Source: Verrucomicrobiota bacterium
Lineage (GTDB): Bacteria; Verrucomicrobiota; Verrucomicrobiia; Limisphaerales; DSYF01
NCBI GenBank assembly: GCA_025457615.1
Contig: JALOTZ010000014.1
Coordinates: 1-64,000, forward strand
Reading direction: 5' to 3'
DNA: 64,000 nucleotides
The translations under genes and the position numbers were made by a program. Below, piece after piece: positions 34,982 through 44,267 of the stretch; the first letter of the stretch is position 1; each line of letters opens with the position of its first letter. A model generated the notes under the pieces. That model was not told the DNA's origin, did no database searches, and saw nothing but the letters and a program-made list of their open reading frames with translations.

Positions 34982-36829
34982 TCAAATCCCCTCGCCCCGC
35001 GCGCGATCCACATCCGCAGCCTTGGGCGGCGCCTCGGCGACGTGTTCCAGCGGGTGCTCCTCCTTGTGCCACTCCTCGGACACACGCCCATCCCACCATG
35101 CCCAGTTCATCGGGTAGGTTCCCGGGGCGAAGATGACGTGGTAGAAATGCCAGACCACGATGGCCAGGCAGGCCAGGATGGCCTCGTAGTAGTGAATCGT
35201 GGTGGCCACTTCCACCACCCACCGCGGCAGAAACTGCGTCACATCCACCTTCAGCCAGATGGCCAGACCCGTGACCCCCATGATCACCGTCCCCCACACC
35301 ACCGCCCAGTACTCGAACTTCTCCACGTAACCGAACCGTCCGAACCGGGGCCGCTCGGACCTGTGTCCGGTGAGGTAACGCAGATTCAAGACGATGTCAG
35401 TCACATCCCGCTTCCGAAACCACAGGTCCCGGACCAACCGCCGTCCCTCCCGGAACAGGGCGATGTAAACCAGATGCCACACACCCAGCGCGATCAACAC
35501 CACGCCGGCGCCGCGATGCACCCAACGGCGTACATTCTCGTCATTGGCAAACAGCCAGGCCACCCAGGTGTCCGGGTATTTCAAGGCAAACCCACTCAGC
35601 GCCAGCAGAATGAAGGTGCTCAGCAGGATGAAATGCTGCGCCCGCTGATGCCGATCCATCCGCATCACGGTCGGACCCCGCGTGCCGCGGGCCAGCAGCG
35701 CGCTGCGCATGAGGGAAAGCAGGTTGTGAAGAGAGAGCGCGCCCACCACCCCGAAGATCAGCAAGAGGTAGATCCGCCGCACCCACCAGTTCACCTGCTC
35801 CCCCAGGTTTCCCTCCGGCACGCCCTTCAAATGCACCCGGCCCAGTGCGAACTGCTCGGAAATGCCCGGATGACACTGCCCACAGGTGGTCACCAGATGC
35901 GCCGGGTGCACCGAGGACTCCGGATCGGTCGAGGGCAGGATCCGGTGGTAACCGTGGCAACTGGCGCAGTTGGCCGCCGTGGCTGACCCGCCTTGAATCG
36001 CCAGCCCGTGATAGCTTTCAAAAAAGGTCTTCACCCGGTCCGCCGGGAGTCCAAACTTCGTGTTCAACCGCTCGGACGCATGGCACTTGCTGCAGACCTG
36101 TTCCGCCACCTGCTCGCCGGGCGCTCCGCGCAGGGCCTGAATGGAATGTTCCATGTGGCAGTCCGTGCAGGTGGGCGCCTCCCGCACCCCCTGCGCGGCC
36201 GCCTTGCCGTGGACGCTCCCCGCCACGTCCTCCGCCTCGGTGGGATGACAATCGCCGCACGTTGCCGCCTGCCTCGAGAAATGCAGCCGCGAGCGCGGAT
36301 CGGTCGAGGGCAGTACGTCGTGATGGTGGTGGCAATCCCGGCAACCCGGCGCCGCCGGGTCGCCCGACTCCGCAGCCTGGCCGTGAACGCTCAGACCGTA
36401 GGAGAGCGCCTGCCGCTCATGGCACGCCTCGCACCGGACCGGCTTGGGCTTCACCTGGTCGTCCGGATGCTCCCACGCGATGTCCGCGTGGCAAGCGCTG
36501 CAGGTGTTGGTCGAGTGGCTGGACGCGGCAAGCACTGAAGCGTCCACATACAGCGACCGCTCGCGCCCGTCCTCCGTTGTAGCGGTCAGATCCTGGTCCG
36601 CATGACATTCCAGGCATTTGTCGTCCGGAACCGGCTCGGCGGCGACGGTGGAAAGGCAACTGGCGCCGGCCGCCCCCCAAAGCATCAGCCCGAGACAGAA
36701 CGACATCCGCCCGGCATGATTCGCCAACGCCCTTCTCAAAAGGGTGGGGCTGTGCTGTGCGTGGCCCGGGCGCCGGCGCCGTGGCGCCCTGCCCAAACGG
36801 AAGTCTGTCTCCGACATGGGTCTGATCAT
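34982..36829 (-). CDS. Multihaem cytochrome c / cytochrome b fusion (nine CXXCH)
   Basis: 615 residues from the ATG at 36829, 11 bases after the stop of the upstream gene. A signal-like segment (MSFCLGLMLWGAAGASCLS) precedes nine CXXCH sites (CLECH, CSACH, CEACH, CRDCH, CGDCH, CTDCH, CSKCH, CASCH, CGQCH). A membrane part of about five helices from residue 320 follows, with paired His residues as expected for a di-haem cytochrome b (HFILLSTFILLALSGFALKY, WRRWVHRG-like region). It probably passes electrons between the quinone pool and periplasmic haems. The 30 residues before the signal core are encoded by a repeat element. It forms an operon with the related gene upstream. Confidence 0.88.
   Translation of the reverse strand: MIRPMSETDFRLGRAPRRRRPGHAQHSPTLLRRALANHAGRMSFCLGLMLWGAAGASCLSTVAAEPVPDDKCLECHADQDLTATTEDGRERSLYVDASVLAASSHSTNTCSACHADIAWEHPDDQVKPKPVRCEACHERQALSYGLSVHGQAAESGDPAAPGCRDCHHHHDVLPSTDPRSRLHFSRQAATCGDCHPTEAEDVAGSVHGKAAAQGVREAPTCTDCHMEHSIQALRGAPGEQVAEQVCSKCHASERLNTKFGLPADRVKTFFESYHGLAIQGGSATAANCASCHGYHRILPSTDPESSVHPAHLVTTCGQCHPGISEQFALGRVHLKGVPEGNLGEQVNWWVRRIYLLLIFGVVGALSLHNLLSLMRSALLARGTRGPTVMRMDRHQRAQHFILLSTFILLALSGFALKYPDTWVAWLFANDENVRRWVHRGAGVVLIALGVWHLVYIALFREGRRLVRDLWFRKRDVTDIVLNLRYLTGHRSERPRFGRFGYVEKFEYWAVVWGTVIMGVTGLAIWLKVDVTQFLPRWVVEVATTIHYYEAILACLAIVVWHFYHVIFAPGTYPMNWAWWDGRVSEEWHKEEHPLEHVAEAPPKAADVDRARGEGI
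36742..36798. repeat. GGGCGCCGG-family element in a cytochrome N-terminus
   Basis: A GC-rich element, AGGGTGGGGCTGTGCTGTGC followed by a GGCGCCGGCGCC palindrome, inside the 5' coding part of the nine-haem cytochrome-b fusion. It encodes an Arg/Pro-rich stretch. A related copy at 57781-57834 lies in the same relative place in another cytochrome gene, and a third at 39207-39257 is intergenic. Confidence 0.65.
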
Positions 36830-36840
36830 GGCGTTCCCGC

Positions 36841-39027
36841 TCAATGCACCAGGCGCGTGGCCATGGCGTAAACAATCAACAGCAGCAGCACCAATCCCAT
36901 GCCGAAGAAGATGAATCCCACCGGCCGCGCAATCCGCTTCCACCGCAGCCATTCGTCCTTGACCCGATACTTGTCCAGCCGTCCGCTCTGGATCAACCGG
37001 TCGTACCACCGCCGCCGTTCGTGCAGCATTTCGGTCTTCGAGACGCGACCGGAGAAAATCACCGTGTCCATCGGGAACTTCTCGAGCCGGAAGTGCGTGT
37101 TGAAAAAGTGCACCGTAAAGATGAATCCCGCCGCCAGCAGTGCTTCATCCGAGTGCACAATCAACGCGACGTTGATGATCCAGCCCGGCAGGAAACGGGT
37201 GAAGAACTGCGGGAACCACATGATCAGGCCGGACGCCCCGATGATGAACACGCCCCAGAAGACGGCGAAGTAGTCGAACCGCTCCCAATACGTCCAGCGA
37301 TCAAACTGCGGCTTCTCGCCCTTGCCAAAGAACCACTTCTGGTGCGCCCAGAAATCCACCACGTCCCGGTGCGTCGGGATCATCGAGTCCGGACCGAACA
37401 CAACGCCGATCAATCGCCGGAACTTCCACCGTCCGGTTTGCGGATCGCGGACTGCGTGCCGGTTCTTCCAGGCCGAAACCACCAGGGCGCACAGGTGCAG
37501 CCCGAAGTAGAGGAACGTCACGATCGCCCCGAATCGGTGCATGGTGCGGGCCGCCTCCGCCCCGCCCAGGAACCCGAACATCACCCGGGCCCACTCGGTG
37601 TAGTAGAACTTGAGCGGCATGCCGGTGATCACCAGCAGCAGGAAACTGGTCACCACCAGGAAATGCAGGAACCGCTCGAAGGGCGAGAACCGCGTGAACC
37701 ATTCGTCATCCACCTGCGCGTTCACCTTGGCTTCCCGGAACTTCTTCGAGTCGGAGACGTAGAGATAGATCGAACGCCCCAGCCACAGCAACGTGTGCCC
37801 GCCGAAAAAGGCAAACACCCCCAGCAGCAGCACGGTCATGAACACAAAGGTCGCGTGCAAAACGGGATACTTCTGGCCATCCAGCGGATTCGCGTGCGGC
37901 TGGTACTGGGTGAACCCGACCGTGCTGTGCTCGTGACACTGACCGCAGGTGGCCACGATGTTCTGCGAGGACAGCCGGGAGTCCGGACTGGTGGGAGGCA
38001 GCACGTCGTGATGGCCGTGGCAATCGTAACAAGCCGCCACTTCGGATGCCTGGTTGGGTCGGCCCAGCGCCATGGCCTTCCCGTGGTACGTGTCCTGGTA
38101 ATGCAGGAGGCTGTCCTCATGGCACTTGCCGCAGCGCTGATCGCTCACCTGCTTGAAATGCCCGTTCCGGGGCTGCTCGATCTCGTGCGCCGTGTGGCAA
38201 TCCGTGCACACCGGCCCGCGCGCATCCCCCCGGTTCAACAAGGCGCCGTGGACACTCCGATTGTAAATCTGTTCGACGCCCAGGTGGCACTTGCCGCACG
38301 TGTCCGCCACGTGCGTCTTGTGGATGGACGCGCTGCGATCCACGCTGCGCTTGATGTCATGCGCGCCGTGGCAGTCGCCGCAGGATGGCGCCACGATCAA
38401 TCCCTTCCCCGACAGCGCCTTGCCATGGATGCTTTCGTGGAACAGCGAGCTTACGCCGGGGTACTTGATCCGGTATTCCTCGGTCAGACCGACGTTGCTG
38501 TGGCACCGGGCGCAGGTGCGCTCGAGGTTCATCTTGAACGTGGGCGAGTTCGGGTTGCGCGCGGAGAGGATGTCGTGCTTGCCATGGCAGTCCGCGCAGG
38601 ATGCCGCCTCCGAGGCGCCCATCGCACGGCTCACCCCGTGAATGCTGGTGGCGTAGATCCCCGCTTCTTCGGCATGGCAGGACGCGCAATCCACAGGCTT
38701 GGCCGCCAGCCCGTCGTCCGGATGCTCCTCGGTCAGGTCCGAGTGGCAACTGGCGCAGGTGTTGGTGCGATGGACCGACGAGAGCAGGAGATCCTCGTGC
38801 ACCAGCAGACTCTTCACCGACCCATCCGGCAAATCCTTGGTGAGGTCCGCCATGGAATGGCATTCCAGGCACTTGTCATTCGGGACCGGCTCGGCGGCGC
38901 TGACCTGCCGTCCGGCGCACAGCACGAATACGCCGGCGCAAAGCAGGCTGAGACGCTCAACAACCCGCCAACGGACCCGCGATCGGCCCCGGGCACAGGC
39001 CGGGAGCAACATGGGATGGGTGTCCAT
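36841..39027 (-). CDS. Multihaem cytochrome c / cytochrome b fusion (eleven CXXCH)
   Basis: 728 residues from an ATG at 39027; a GTG at 39066 is in frame. A signal peptide (LSLLCAGVFVLCAGRQVSAA) precedes eleven CXXCH sites in the first 370 residues. A membrane domain with an N-terminal helix (HATFVFMTVLLLGVFAFFGG) and a cytochrome b core of further helices with paired His (ERFLHFLVVTSFLLLVITG, MHRFGAIVTFLYFGLHL) follows. The C-terminus has a final helix FIFFGMGLVLLLLIVYA. It is the larger homologue of the next gene. The pair resembles membrane quinol-oxidising modules that feed multihaem relays. Substrate or partner is not shown by the neighbours. Confidence 0.9.
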   Translation of the reverse strand: MDTHPMLLPACARGRSRVRWRVVERLSLLCAGVFVLCAGRQVSAAEPVPNDKCLECHSMADLTKDLPDGSVKSLLVHEDLLLSSVHRTNTCASCHSDLTEEHPDDGLAAKPVDCASCHAEEAGIYATSIHGVSRAMGASEAASCADCHGKHDILSARNPNSPTFKMNLERTCARCHSNVGLTEEYRIKYPGVSSLFHESIHGKALSGKGLIVAPSCGDCHGAHDIKRSVDRSASIHKTHVADTCGKCHLGVEQIYNRSVHGALLNRGDARGPVCTDCHTAHEIEQPRNGHFKQVSDQRCGKCHEDSLLHYQDTYHGKAMALGRPNQASEVAACYDCHGHHDVLPPTSPDSRLSSQNIVATCGQCHEHSTVGFTQYQPHANPLDGQKYPVLHATFVFMTVLLLGVFAFFGGHTLLWLGRSIYLYVSDSKKFREAKVNAQVDDEWFTRFSPFERFLHFLVVTSFLLLVITGMPLKFYYTEWARVMFGFLGGAEAARTMHRFGAIVTFLYFGLHLCALVVSAWKNRHAVRDPQTGRWKFRRLIGVVFGPDSMIPTHRDVVDFWAHQKWFFGKGEKPQFDRWTYWERFDYFAVFWGVFIIGASGLIMWFPQFFTRFLPGWIINVALIVHSDEALLAAGFIFTVHFFNTHFRLEKFPMDTVIFSGRVSKTEMLHERRRWYDRLIQSGRLDKYRVKDEWLRWKRIARPVGFIFFGMGLVLLLLIVYAMATRLVH

Positions 39028-39206
39028 GACTCCACTGATGCGCTCTGCGAGCCCGGCTTCCCACACCTTTTTTGGGAACTAATCACCCAATCTTGTCATT
39101 CCCGCCGTCGAGGCAAGGGCCAGCGCGTTCAACACCGAGACACGGAGGACTCAGTTCATGGGGAGCCCCCACGATCAAGAGGTCGCGCGTGGGGACCATG
39201 AACCTG

Positions 39207-39257
39207 GCAGGGCGCCGGTGCCCCGGCGCCGGGCCGCGCGCAGCGCGGCCCGGCCTT
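39207..39257. repeat. GGGCGCCGG-family element, intergenic copy
   Basis: Reads GGGCGCCGGTGCCCCGGCGC followed by the palindrome CCGCGCGCAGCGCGG, in the opposite orientation to the two copies in cytochrome genes. It fills most of the space between tcdA and the start region of the eleven-haem gene, which otherwise shows nothing. Confidence 0.6.
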
Positions 39258-39266
39258 CCCGCCGGT

Positions 39267-40049
39267 TCATGGAATCGCCTTCCGCGTGGCGATCTCCTCG
39301 ACCATCCGCGCGGCGGCCACAAACCCGAAAGTGCCGGTCACGAAGGTGGCGGTGCCGAAACCGCTCCGGCAGTCCAGCCGTAGCTCGGCCCCCGCCGGAC
39401 GGGCCTCGCAGACCGAGCCATCCGGCCGCGGATAGACCGGCGGCTCACTCGAATAGACACACTCGACCCCGAACTTCTTCCCGCCTCGCGGAAAACCGTG
39501 ATCGGCCCGAAGCGTCCTGCGCACCGATTGCAGCAGCCGGTCCCCCTCCGATCGGGCCAGATCATCCACACGAATCCGCATCGGATCGCGTCGTCCGCCG
39601 GCCCCACCCGCCGTGAGGATCGGGAGGCCCCGCTGCCGACAGAGCACGATCATCAGGCATTTCTCCCGCGCCCGGTCAATCGCGTCGAACACGTAGTCGT
39701 AATCGTCGTCCAACAGCGACGCCGCGTTGCCGGGGGTGAGGAACGCTTCGATGGGCCTGACATCAATATCCGGGTTGATGGCGCGGACGCGGTGCGCCAT
39801 CACCGCCACCTTGGTCTTCTTGATCTCCCCATCCAACGCATGGATCTGGCGGTTCACGTTGCTCACGCACACATCGTCCATGTCCACCAACGTCAGCCGA
39901 CCGATCCCCGACCGGGCCAGCGCCTCCACCGTCCAAGATCCGACCCCCCCCACACCCACGACACAAACATGCGACCGGCGCAGCGCCTCGAGTCCGGCTT
40001 TGGAATACAGCCGGCGAATGCCGCCAAACCTGAGATCAAACGAGCGCAT
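39267..40049 (-). CDS. tcdA: tRNA threonylcarbamoyladenosine dehydratase (TcdA/CsdL-like)
   Basis: 260 residues from the ATG at 40049. The start FDLRFGGIRRLYSKAGLEAL and the ThiF/E1-like nucleotide site VVGVGGVGSWTVEALARSGI with SNVNRQIHAL are diagnostic. It cyclises t6A37 of tRNA to ct6A using ATP, so it acts after TsaD (encoded at 13141). The frame is open to 40136 but the added residues are unlike the family. It is divergent from nnr, with 115 bases between. Confidence 0.92.
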   Translation of the reverse strand: MRSFDLRFGGIRRLYSKAGLEALRRSHVCVVGVGGVGSWTVEALARSGIGRLTLVDMDDVCVSNVNRQIHALDGEIKKTKVAVMAHRVRAINPDIDVRPIEAFLTPGNAASLLDDDYDYVFDAIDRAREKCLMIVLCRQRGLPILTAGGAGGRRDPMRIRVDDLARSEGDRLLQSVRRTLRADHGFPRGGKKFGVECVYSSEPPVYPRPDGSVCEARPAGAELRLDCRSGFGTATFVTGTFGFVAAARMVEEIATRKAIP

Positions 40050-40164
40050 GAACGGGCTCCAGTAGTAACGCCTCCCCCAAGTCGCCCGCAATCCGTCTTT
40101 CACCTGTCCGAGGGCTATCCGCGATTCCATTGCCAACCCGCCGCATCCTGCATAGCCTTAGCCC

Positions 40165-41592
40165 ATGCCGATTCCGGTTCTTACGGTGGACCAGATGCGC
40201 GAGTGGGAACAGGCCACATGGGCAACGGGTGTCACCGAACAATCTGTGATTCAACAGGTCGGACAACGCCTGGCCCGTCGCATCCTGACGTTGACCCGGT
40301 CCGGTGACTTCATCCTGCTGCTGGCCGGCAGCGGTCACAACGGCGACGACACCCGCGCCGCCGCCGGCCACCTGACGGATCGCGTGGTGCAGACCCTGAA
40401 TATCCGGAATCCAGCGGCGGACCTGGCCACGCTGCAATCCCTGCTGGCACAACGCCCCGCGCTGGTCGTGGACGGGTTGTTCGGCATCGGCCTGGATCGC
40501 CCTCTCGACGCCGCCTGGAGCACGCTGGTCGAATCGGTGAACCACTCGCAGAGCCGGATCTTGTGCGTGGACGTTCCCTCCGGGCTGCCGGCGGACACCG
40601 GGAACCCGGTCGGTGTGGCGATGCGCGCCAATCTTACCCTGACCATCGGGGCTCCCAAGGTGGGACTGCTGGCCTCGGCAGCGGCTCCGTTTGTCGGGCG
40701 ACTGGAGGTGGCCACCGACGTCGGCTTGATCCCGTGTTACCATCACCCTGACCTGTGGTGGACGTTGCCTGGGGACTTCGCAGGCTTTCCCCCGGCGCGG
40801 ATGGCGGGGGCGCACAAGGGCGCGTTTGGACACCTCTCCATCGTGGCCGGGAGTGTGGGGTATCAGGGAGCCGCGGTGCTGGCGGCGCGCGGGGCGCAAC
40901 GGGCGCGTCCGGGCTTGATCACCTTGCACACGCAAGAAGCGGTGTTTCCCATTGCGGCCTCCCAATTGCAAAGCGTGATGGTCCGTCCCTGGAACACCGC
41001 CGAGCTGGATCGCGGTACCGCCATGCTGCTGGGCCCCGGCCTGGCGGCGAATGACGTGGACGAAGAACTGCAGCAGCCCCTGCGCAGGCTTTGGACCAAA
41101 GACGGGCTGCAACCCATGGTCGCCGACGCCACGGCGCTGGACTGGTTGCCGATGGGACTGGCGGTTCCGCACCAGTTGCGCGTGGTCACCCCGCATCCGG
41201 GCGAAGCGGCGCGCATGATCAACTCCAACCCGGACCAGGTTCAGGCGGACCGGCTCGCCGCCCTGCGGAGGATTTCCACACGGTTCGGCAATTGTTGGGT
41301 GGTGCTCAAGGGACAGCACACGCTGGTCGGACGCAGCACGGGCGAGGTCTATGTGAACAGTTCCGGCAACGCCGGGCTCGCCCAAGGGGGCAGCGGCGAC
41401 GTGCTGGCCGGCTACCTGGCGGGCCTGCTGGTCCAACCTGAATTGCAGCAGGATGCCCTGACCACACTCCGATACGCCGTGTGGCAGCACGGCGCCACGG
41501 CCGACCTGCTGGAGCAGAGCCGGTCCAACTGGACGGTGGACGATCTGGTCGGACAGATCGGGGGAGCGCAGCCGGCAGACTTCCACCCTTGA
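40165..41592 (+). CDS. nnr: Bifunctional NAD(P)H-hydrate epimerase/dehydratase
   Basis: 475 residues with two domains. The N-terminal YjeF epimerase part has GSGHNGDDTRAAAGHL (about 54-69) and VDGLFGIGLDRPLD (about 103-116). The C-terminal ribokinase-like ADP-dependent dehydratase has HPGEAARM and GSGDVLAGYLAGLL (about 410-423), including the catalytic Asp. It repairs hydrated NADH/NADPH. The N-terminal domain is slightly short (about 200 residues). The next gene follows after 56 bases. Confidence 0.93.
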   Translation: MPIPVLTVDQMREWEQATWATGVTEQSVIQQVGQRLARRILTLTRSGDFILLLAGSGHNGDDTRAAAGHLTDRVVQTLNIRNPAADLATLQSLLAQRPALVVDGLFGIGLDRPLDAAWSTLVESVNHSQSRILCVDVPSGLPADTGNPVGVAMRANLTLTIGAPKVGLLASAAAPFVGRLEVATDVGLIPCYHHPDLWWTLPGDFAGFPPARMAGAHKGAFGHLSIVAGSVGYQGAAVLAARGAQRARPGLITLHTQEAVFPIAASQLQSVMVRPWNTAELDRGTAMLLGPGLAANDVDEELQQPLRRLWTKDGLQPMVADATALDWLPMGLAVPHQLRVVTPHPGEAARMINSNPDQVQADRLAALRRISTRFGNCWVVLKGQHTLVGRSTGEVYVNSSGNAGLAQGGSGDVLAGYLAGLLVQPELQQDALTTLRYAVWQHGATADLLEQSRSNWTVDDLVGQIGGAQPADFHP

Positions 41593-41648
41593 GAAAGCTG
41601 AAATTTCCTTTCTAAGCCCGGACCGGTTTGTTATTCAGCCCCCACTCT

Positions 41649-42584
41649 ATGCGGACCATCCCACGCATCGTCCTCCTCTGCCTCCTATGCTGCGCCGTGC
41701 TGTTCCCGGCGGGTGCCGCCACCTATACCCTGGAAGACGGGTCCACGATCATCGGCGACCCGCTCCTGTCCACCGCCAGCGATGCCGGCGTGAAGATCCG
41801 GCAGGCGGACGGCACCTACAAGGACGTGTCCTGGGGCTCGTTCTCGCAGCCGGATCTCAAGACCTTCATGCAAAACGAGAAACTGACCGAGTTCATCGAG
41901 CCTTTCATCATCGTCAGCGCCGAGGACAAGGCCAGGCTCACCGAGGTGCCCATCAAGGAAGTCAGCCGGCTGTCGCGTCCGGACAAGGGGTCGGTGATCG
42001 GATCCCTGTTCGGCTCCGGAATCGGCTGGGTGGTGGTCCTGCTCGTTCTTGCAGCCAACATCTTCGCCGGGTATGAGATCGCCCTCTTCCGGGCGCGCAA
42101 CGTCTGGCTGGTGGCCGGGCTGGCGGCCATCCCCTTCGCGGGTTTCGTCAGCAACATCGTCTGGTTGAGCCTGCCCACCTACATCGAGAAGGAGCCGGAA
42201 CCCACCCCGGAAGAACTGGCCCACGCCGAGGAGATGCGGCCCGAGTTCAAAGTGCCGCTGGCCGGGGAAATCGAGGCCGCCCAGGCCGCCGCGGAAGGCC
42301 GGGACCTCAGCGTGCCCAAGGACGAGGTGTTTGCCCGGGGCAAGTTTACATTCAACAAGCGTTTCTTCGAGACCCGGTTCGCCGATTTCTTCGGCACCGT
42401 CCGCCGTGGCGAGCAGAAGTTCCAGTTCATGGTCATCAAGACCCCGAAGGCGTTGATCGTCGCCGATCGTATCACCCGCGTCACCGCCACCGATCTTCAC
42501 GTCAATGCCATCAAAGGCGCCTCCGGCGAGGTGGGCGTGAGCTTCGGCGACCTCCAGGAAGTGCGTCTGACCGCCAAAGCCTGA
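41649..42584 (+). CDS. Hypothetical membrane protein with signal peptide
   Basis: 311 residues from the ATG at 41649; a TTG at 41628 is in frame. A signal peptide (IVLLCLLCCAVLFPAGAAT) is followed by a small beta-rich segment (YTLEDGSTIIGDPLLS) that resembles the domain often found at the start of verrucomicrobial secreted proteins. Two hydrophobic helices lie near 125-175 (GWVVVLLVLAANIFAGYEIA, NVWLVAGLAAIPFAGFVSNI). A C-terminal soluble part then begins near 185. I recognise no family. It precedes the adenylate kinase-like gene by 52 bases. Confidence 0.75.
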   Translation: MRTIPRIVLLCLLCCAVLFPAGAATYTLEDGSTIIGDPLLSTASDAGVKIRQADGTYKDVSWGSFSQPDLKTFMQNEKLTEFIEPFIIVSAEDKARLTEVPIKEVSRLSRPDKGSVIGSLFGSGIGWVVVLLVLAANIFAGYEIALFRARNVWLVAGLAAIPFAGFVSNIVWLSLPTYIEKEPEPTPEELAHAEEMRPEFKVPLAGEIEAAQAAAEGRDLSVPKDEVFARGKFTFNKRFFETRFADFFGTVRRGEQKFQFMVIKTPKALIVADRITRVTATDLHVNAIKGASGEVGVSFGDLQEVRLTAKA

Positions 42585-42636
42585 GGCCGCCGCGCCCCCG
42601 GAGGACACCGCACCCCGCCGCGCAGCCCGAGACCTT

Positions 42637-43236
42637 ATGAAATACCGCACCATCCTCCTCTTCGGCGCGCCGGGCTCGGGCAAAGGGACCCAAGGCAAGA
42701 TCCTGGGCACCATTCCGCACTTCTTCCATTGCGCGTGCGGCGATGTCTTCCGCAACCTCAAGCCCGAGACCCCGCTGGGCCAGGTCTTCGTCAAATACTC
42801 CGCCGAAGGCAAACTGGTCCCGGACGATTTCACCGTCCAACTGTGGCGGGAATCCATCGAGGCCAGCACCCGGGCCAACCAGTTCCAACCCAAGGTGGAT
42901 TATCTGGTTCTCGACGGCATTCCCCGCAACGCCAACCAGGCCCGCATCCTCGCGGAAACCCTCGAGGTGAAGGCGATGTTCTGGCTTCGCGCCCGCGAAG
43001 TCAGCAACCTGATCAGCCGGCTCCAGCGCCGCGCGCTCAAGGATAACCGGCTGGATGACGCCAACATCGACGTGATCCGGCACCGGCTGGAAACCTACGA
43101 GAAGGAGACACGGCCGGTGGTGGATTTCTACGGGAAGAAGCTGGTCCGGCAAATCGACGCCGACAAGACGCCGCTGGAGGTCTGCCACAGCATCCTTGGG
43201 CACATCAAACGGCTCGGCCTGCTGCCCTCCGTCTGA
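42637..43236 (+). CDS. Adenylate kinase-like nucleoside monophosphate kinase
   Basis: 199 residues. The P-loop LFGAPGSGKGTQGKIL is at residues 7-22. FRNLKPETPLGQVFVKY replaces the usual NMP-binding start, and LDGIPRNANQA corresponds to the DGFPR motif. RLQRRALKDNRLDD marks the lid region, which is short and lacks the zinc-type Cys residues. It should phosphorylate AMP or a similar NMP. Departures from canonical Adk (Ile in DGIPR, a Phe/Trp-rich segment) mean the substrate is not certain. Fmt starts 5 bases after its stop. Confidence 0.85.
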   Translation: MKYRTILLFGAPGSGKGTQGKILGTIPHFFHCACGDVFRNLKPETPLGQVFVKYSAEGKLVPDDFTVQLWRESIEASTRANQFQPKVDYLVLDGIPRNANQARILAETLEVKAMFWLRAREVSNLISRLQRRALKDNRLDDANIDVIRHRLETYEKETRPVVDFYGKKLVRQIDADKTPLEVCHSILGHIKRLGLLPSV

Positions 43237-43241
43237 GTTTC

Positions 43242-44246
43242 ATGGGCCGGCTCCGCATCGTCTTCCTGGGCACGCCGGACCTGGCGGCCACCTGCCTGTC
43301 CAAGCTTCTCGCGTCCGCGGAATCCGAAGTCGTGGCCGTCGTGTCCCAGCCCGACCGGCCCAAAGGGCGGCACCTCCACCTGCAACCCACACCGGTCAAG
43401 ACCACGGCTGTGGCGGCCGGGATTCCCGTGTTCCAGCCGGACAAGGCCCGCGAACCGGATTTCCTCGAGACACTGCGGCAAATGAAGCCTGACCTGATTG
43501 CTGTGGCCGCCTACGGACAGATCCTGCCGCAGGCGCTGCTCGACATCCCGAAGCACGGCTGCCTTAACGTGCACACCTCGCTGCTCCCCCGTTATCGCGG
43601 AGCCGCTCCCATCCAATGGGCCATTCTCAACGGGGACCCCGAAACGGGAGTGACCATTATGAAGATCGTCCCCGAGTTGGACGCCGGGGATATCGTCAGC
43701 CAGGTGCGCACCCCGATCCAGGCCGAGGACGACGCCCTGACCTTGCATGACCGGCTGGCAACGCTGGGCGCGGAGTTGCTGGTCAAGACCATCCCGGATT
43801 ACGTCGCCGGCAAGCGGCAGCTTCGACCGCAAGCCACCCACGAGGTGGTTTACGCCCGCAAGATCACCAAGGCGGACGGGCGTGTGGATTGGACGCGCCC
43901 GGCGACGGAGCTCTGGAACCAGGTGCGCGGCCTGACGCCCTGGCCCGGGGCCTTCACCTATCTGCCCGTCGCCGCAGCCCCGGAATCCGCCGTTCGTGGT
44001 TCCGGCGTGAGCTGTCCAACCGAAACACCGCCCGCCCTCCTGAAACTATGGAAGGCTGAACGGGCAGCGTGCAAAGGCCCGCCCGGGACGATTCTTGAAT
44101 CGGATAAGGACGGCCTGGTGGTGGCCTGTGGGCAGGACGCCCTCCGCATCCTGGAACTGCAAACCGAAGGCAAACGCCGGATGACAACTGCCGAGTTCCT
44201 GTCCGGACACCCCCTCCGCGCGGGGGACATGCTGGGCAACTCCTGA
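43242..44246 (+). CDS. fmt: Methionyl-tRNA formyltransferase
   Basis: 334 residues. It formylates initiator Met-tRNA using 10-formyl-THF. The N-terminal formyltransferase domain carries TSLLPRYRGAAPIQWAI with the catalytic Asn/His region (CLNVHTSLLP) and the Asp of LDAGDI. The C-terminal Fmt_C domain (LWNQVRGLTPWPGAF) is present but holds an acidic/Pro-rich loop. The start is 5 bases after the kinase gene. Its functional partner def is at 19547. Confidence 0.95.
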   Translation: MGRLRIVFLGTPDLAATCLSKLLASAESEVVAVVSQPDRPKGRHLHLQPTPVKTTAVAAGIPVFQPDKAREPDFLETLRQMKPDLIAVAAYGQILPQALLDIPKHGCLNVHTSLLPRYRGAAPIQWAILNGDPETGVTIMKIVPELDAGDIVSQVRTPIQAEDDALTLHDRLATLGAELLVKTIPDYVAGKRQLRPQATHEVVYARKITKADGRVDWTRPATELWNQVRGLTPWPGAFTYLPVAAAPESAVRGSGVSCPTETPPALLKLWKAERAACKGPPGTILESDKDGLVVACGQDALRILELQTEGKRRMTTAEFLSGHPLRAGDMLGNS

Positions 44247-44267
44247 CCTCGCGGCCTGCCGCCCCAC

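Noticed and set aside
36844-39201. 785-codon plus-strand frame opposite the eleven-haem cytochrome
   Set aside because: His/Gln/Arg-rich antisense shadow; the minus strand has eleven ordered CXXCH motifs and a signal peptide.
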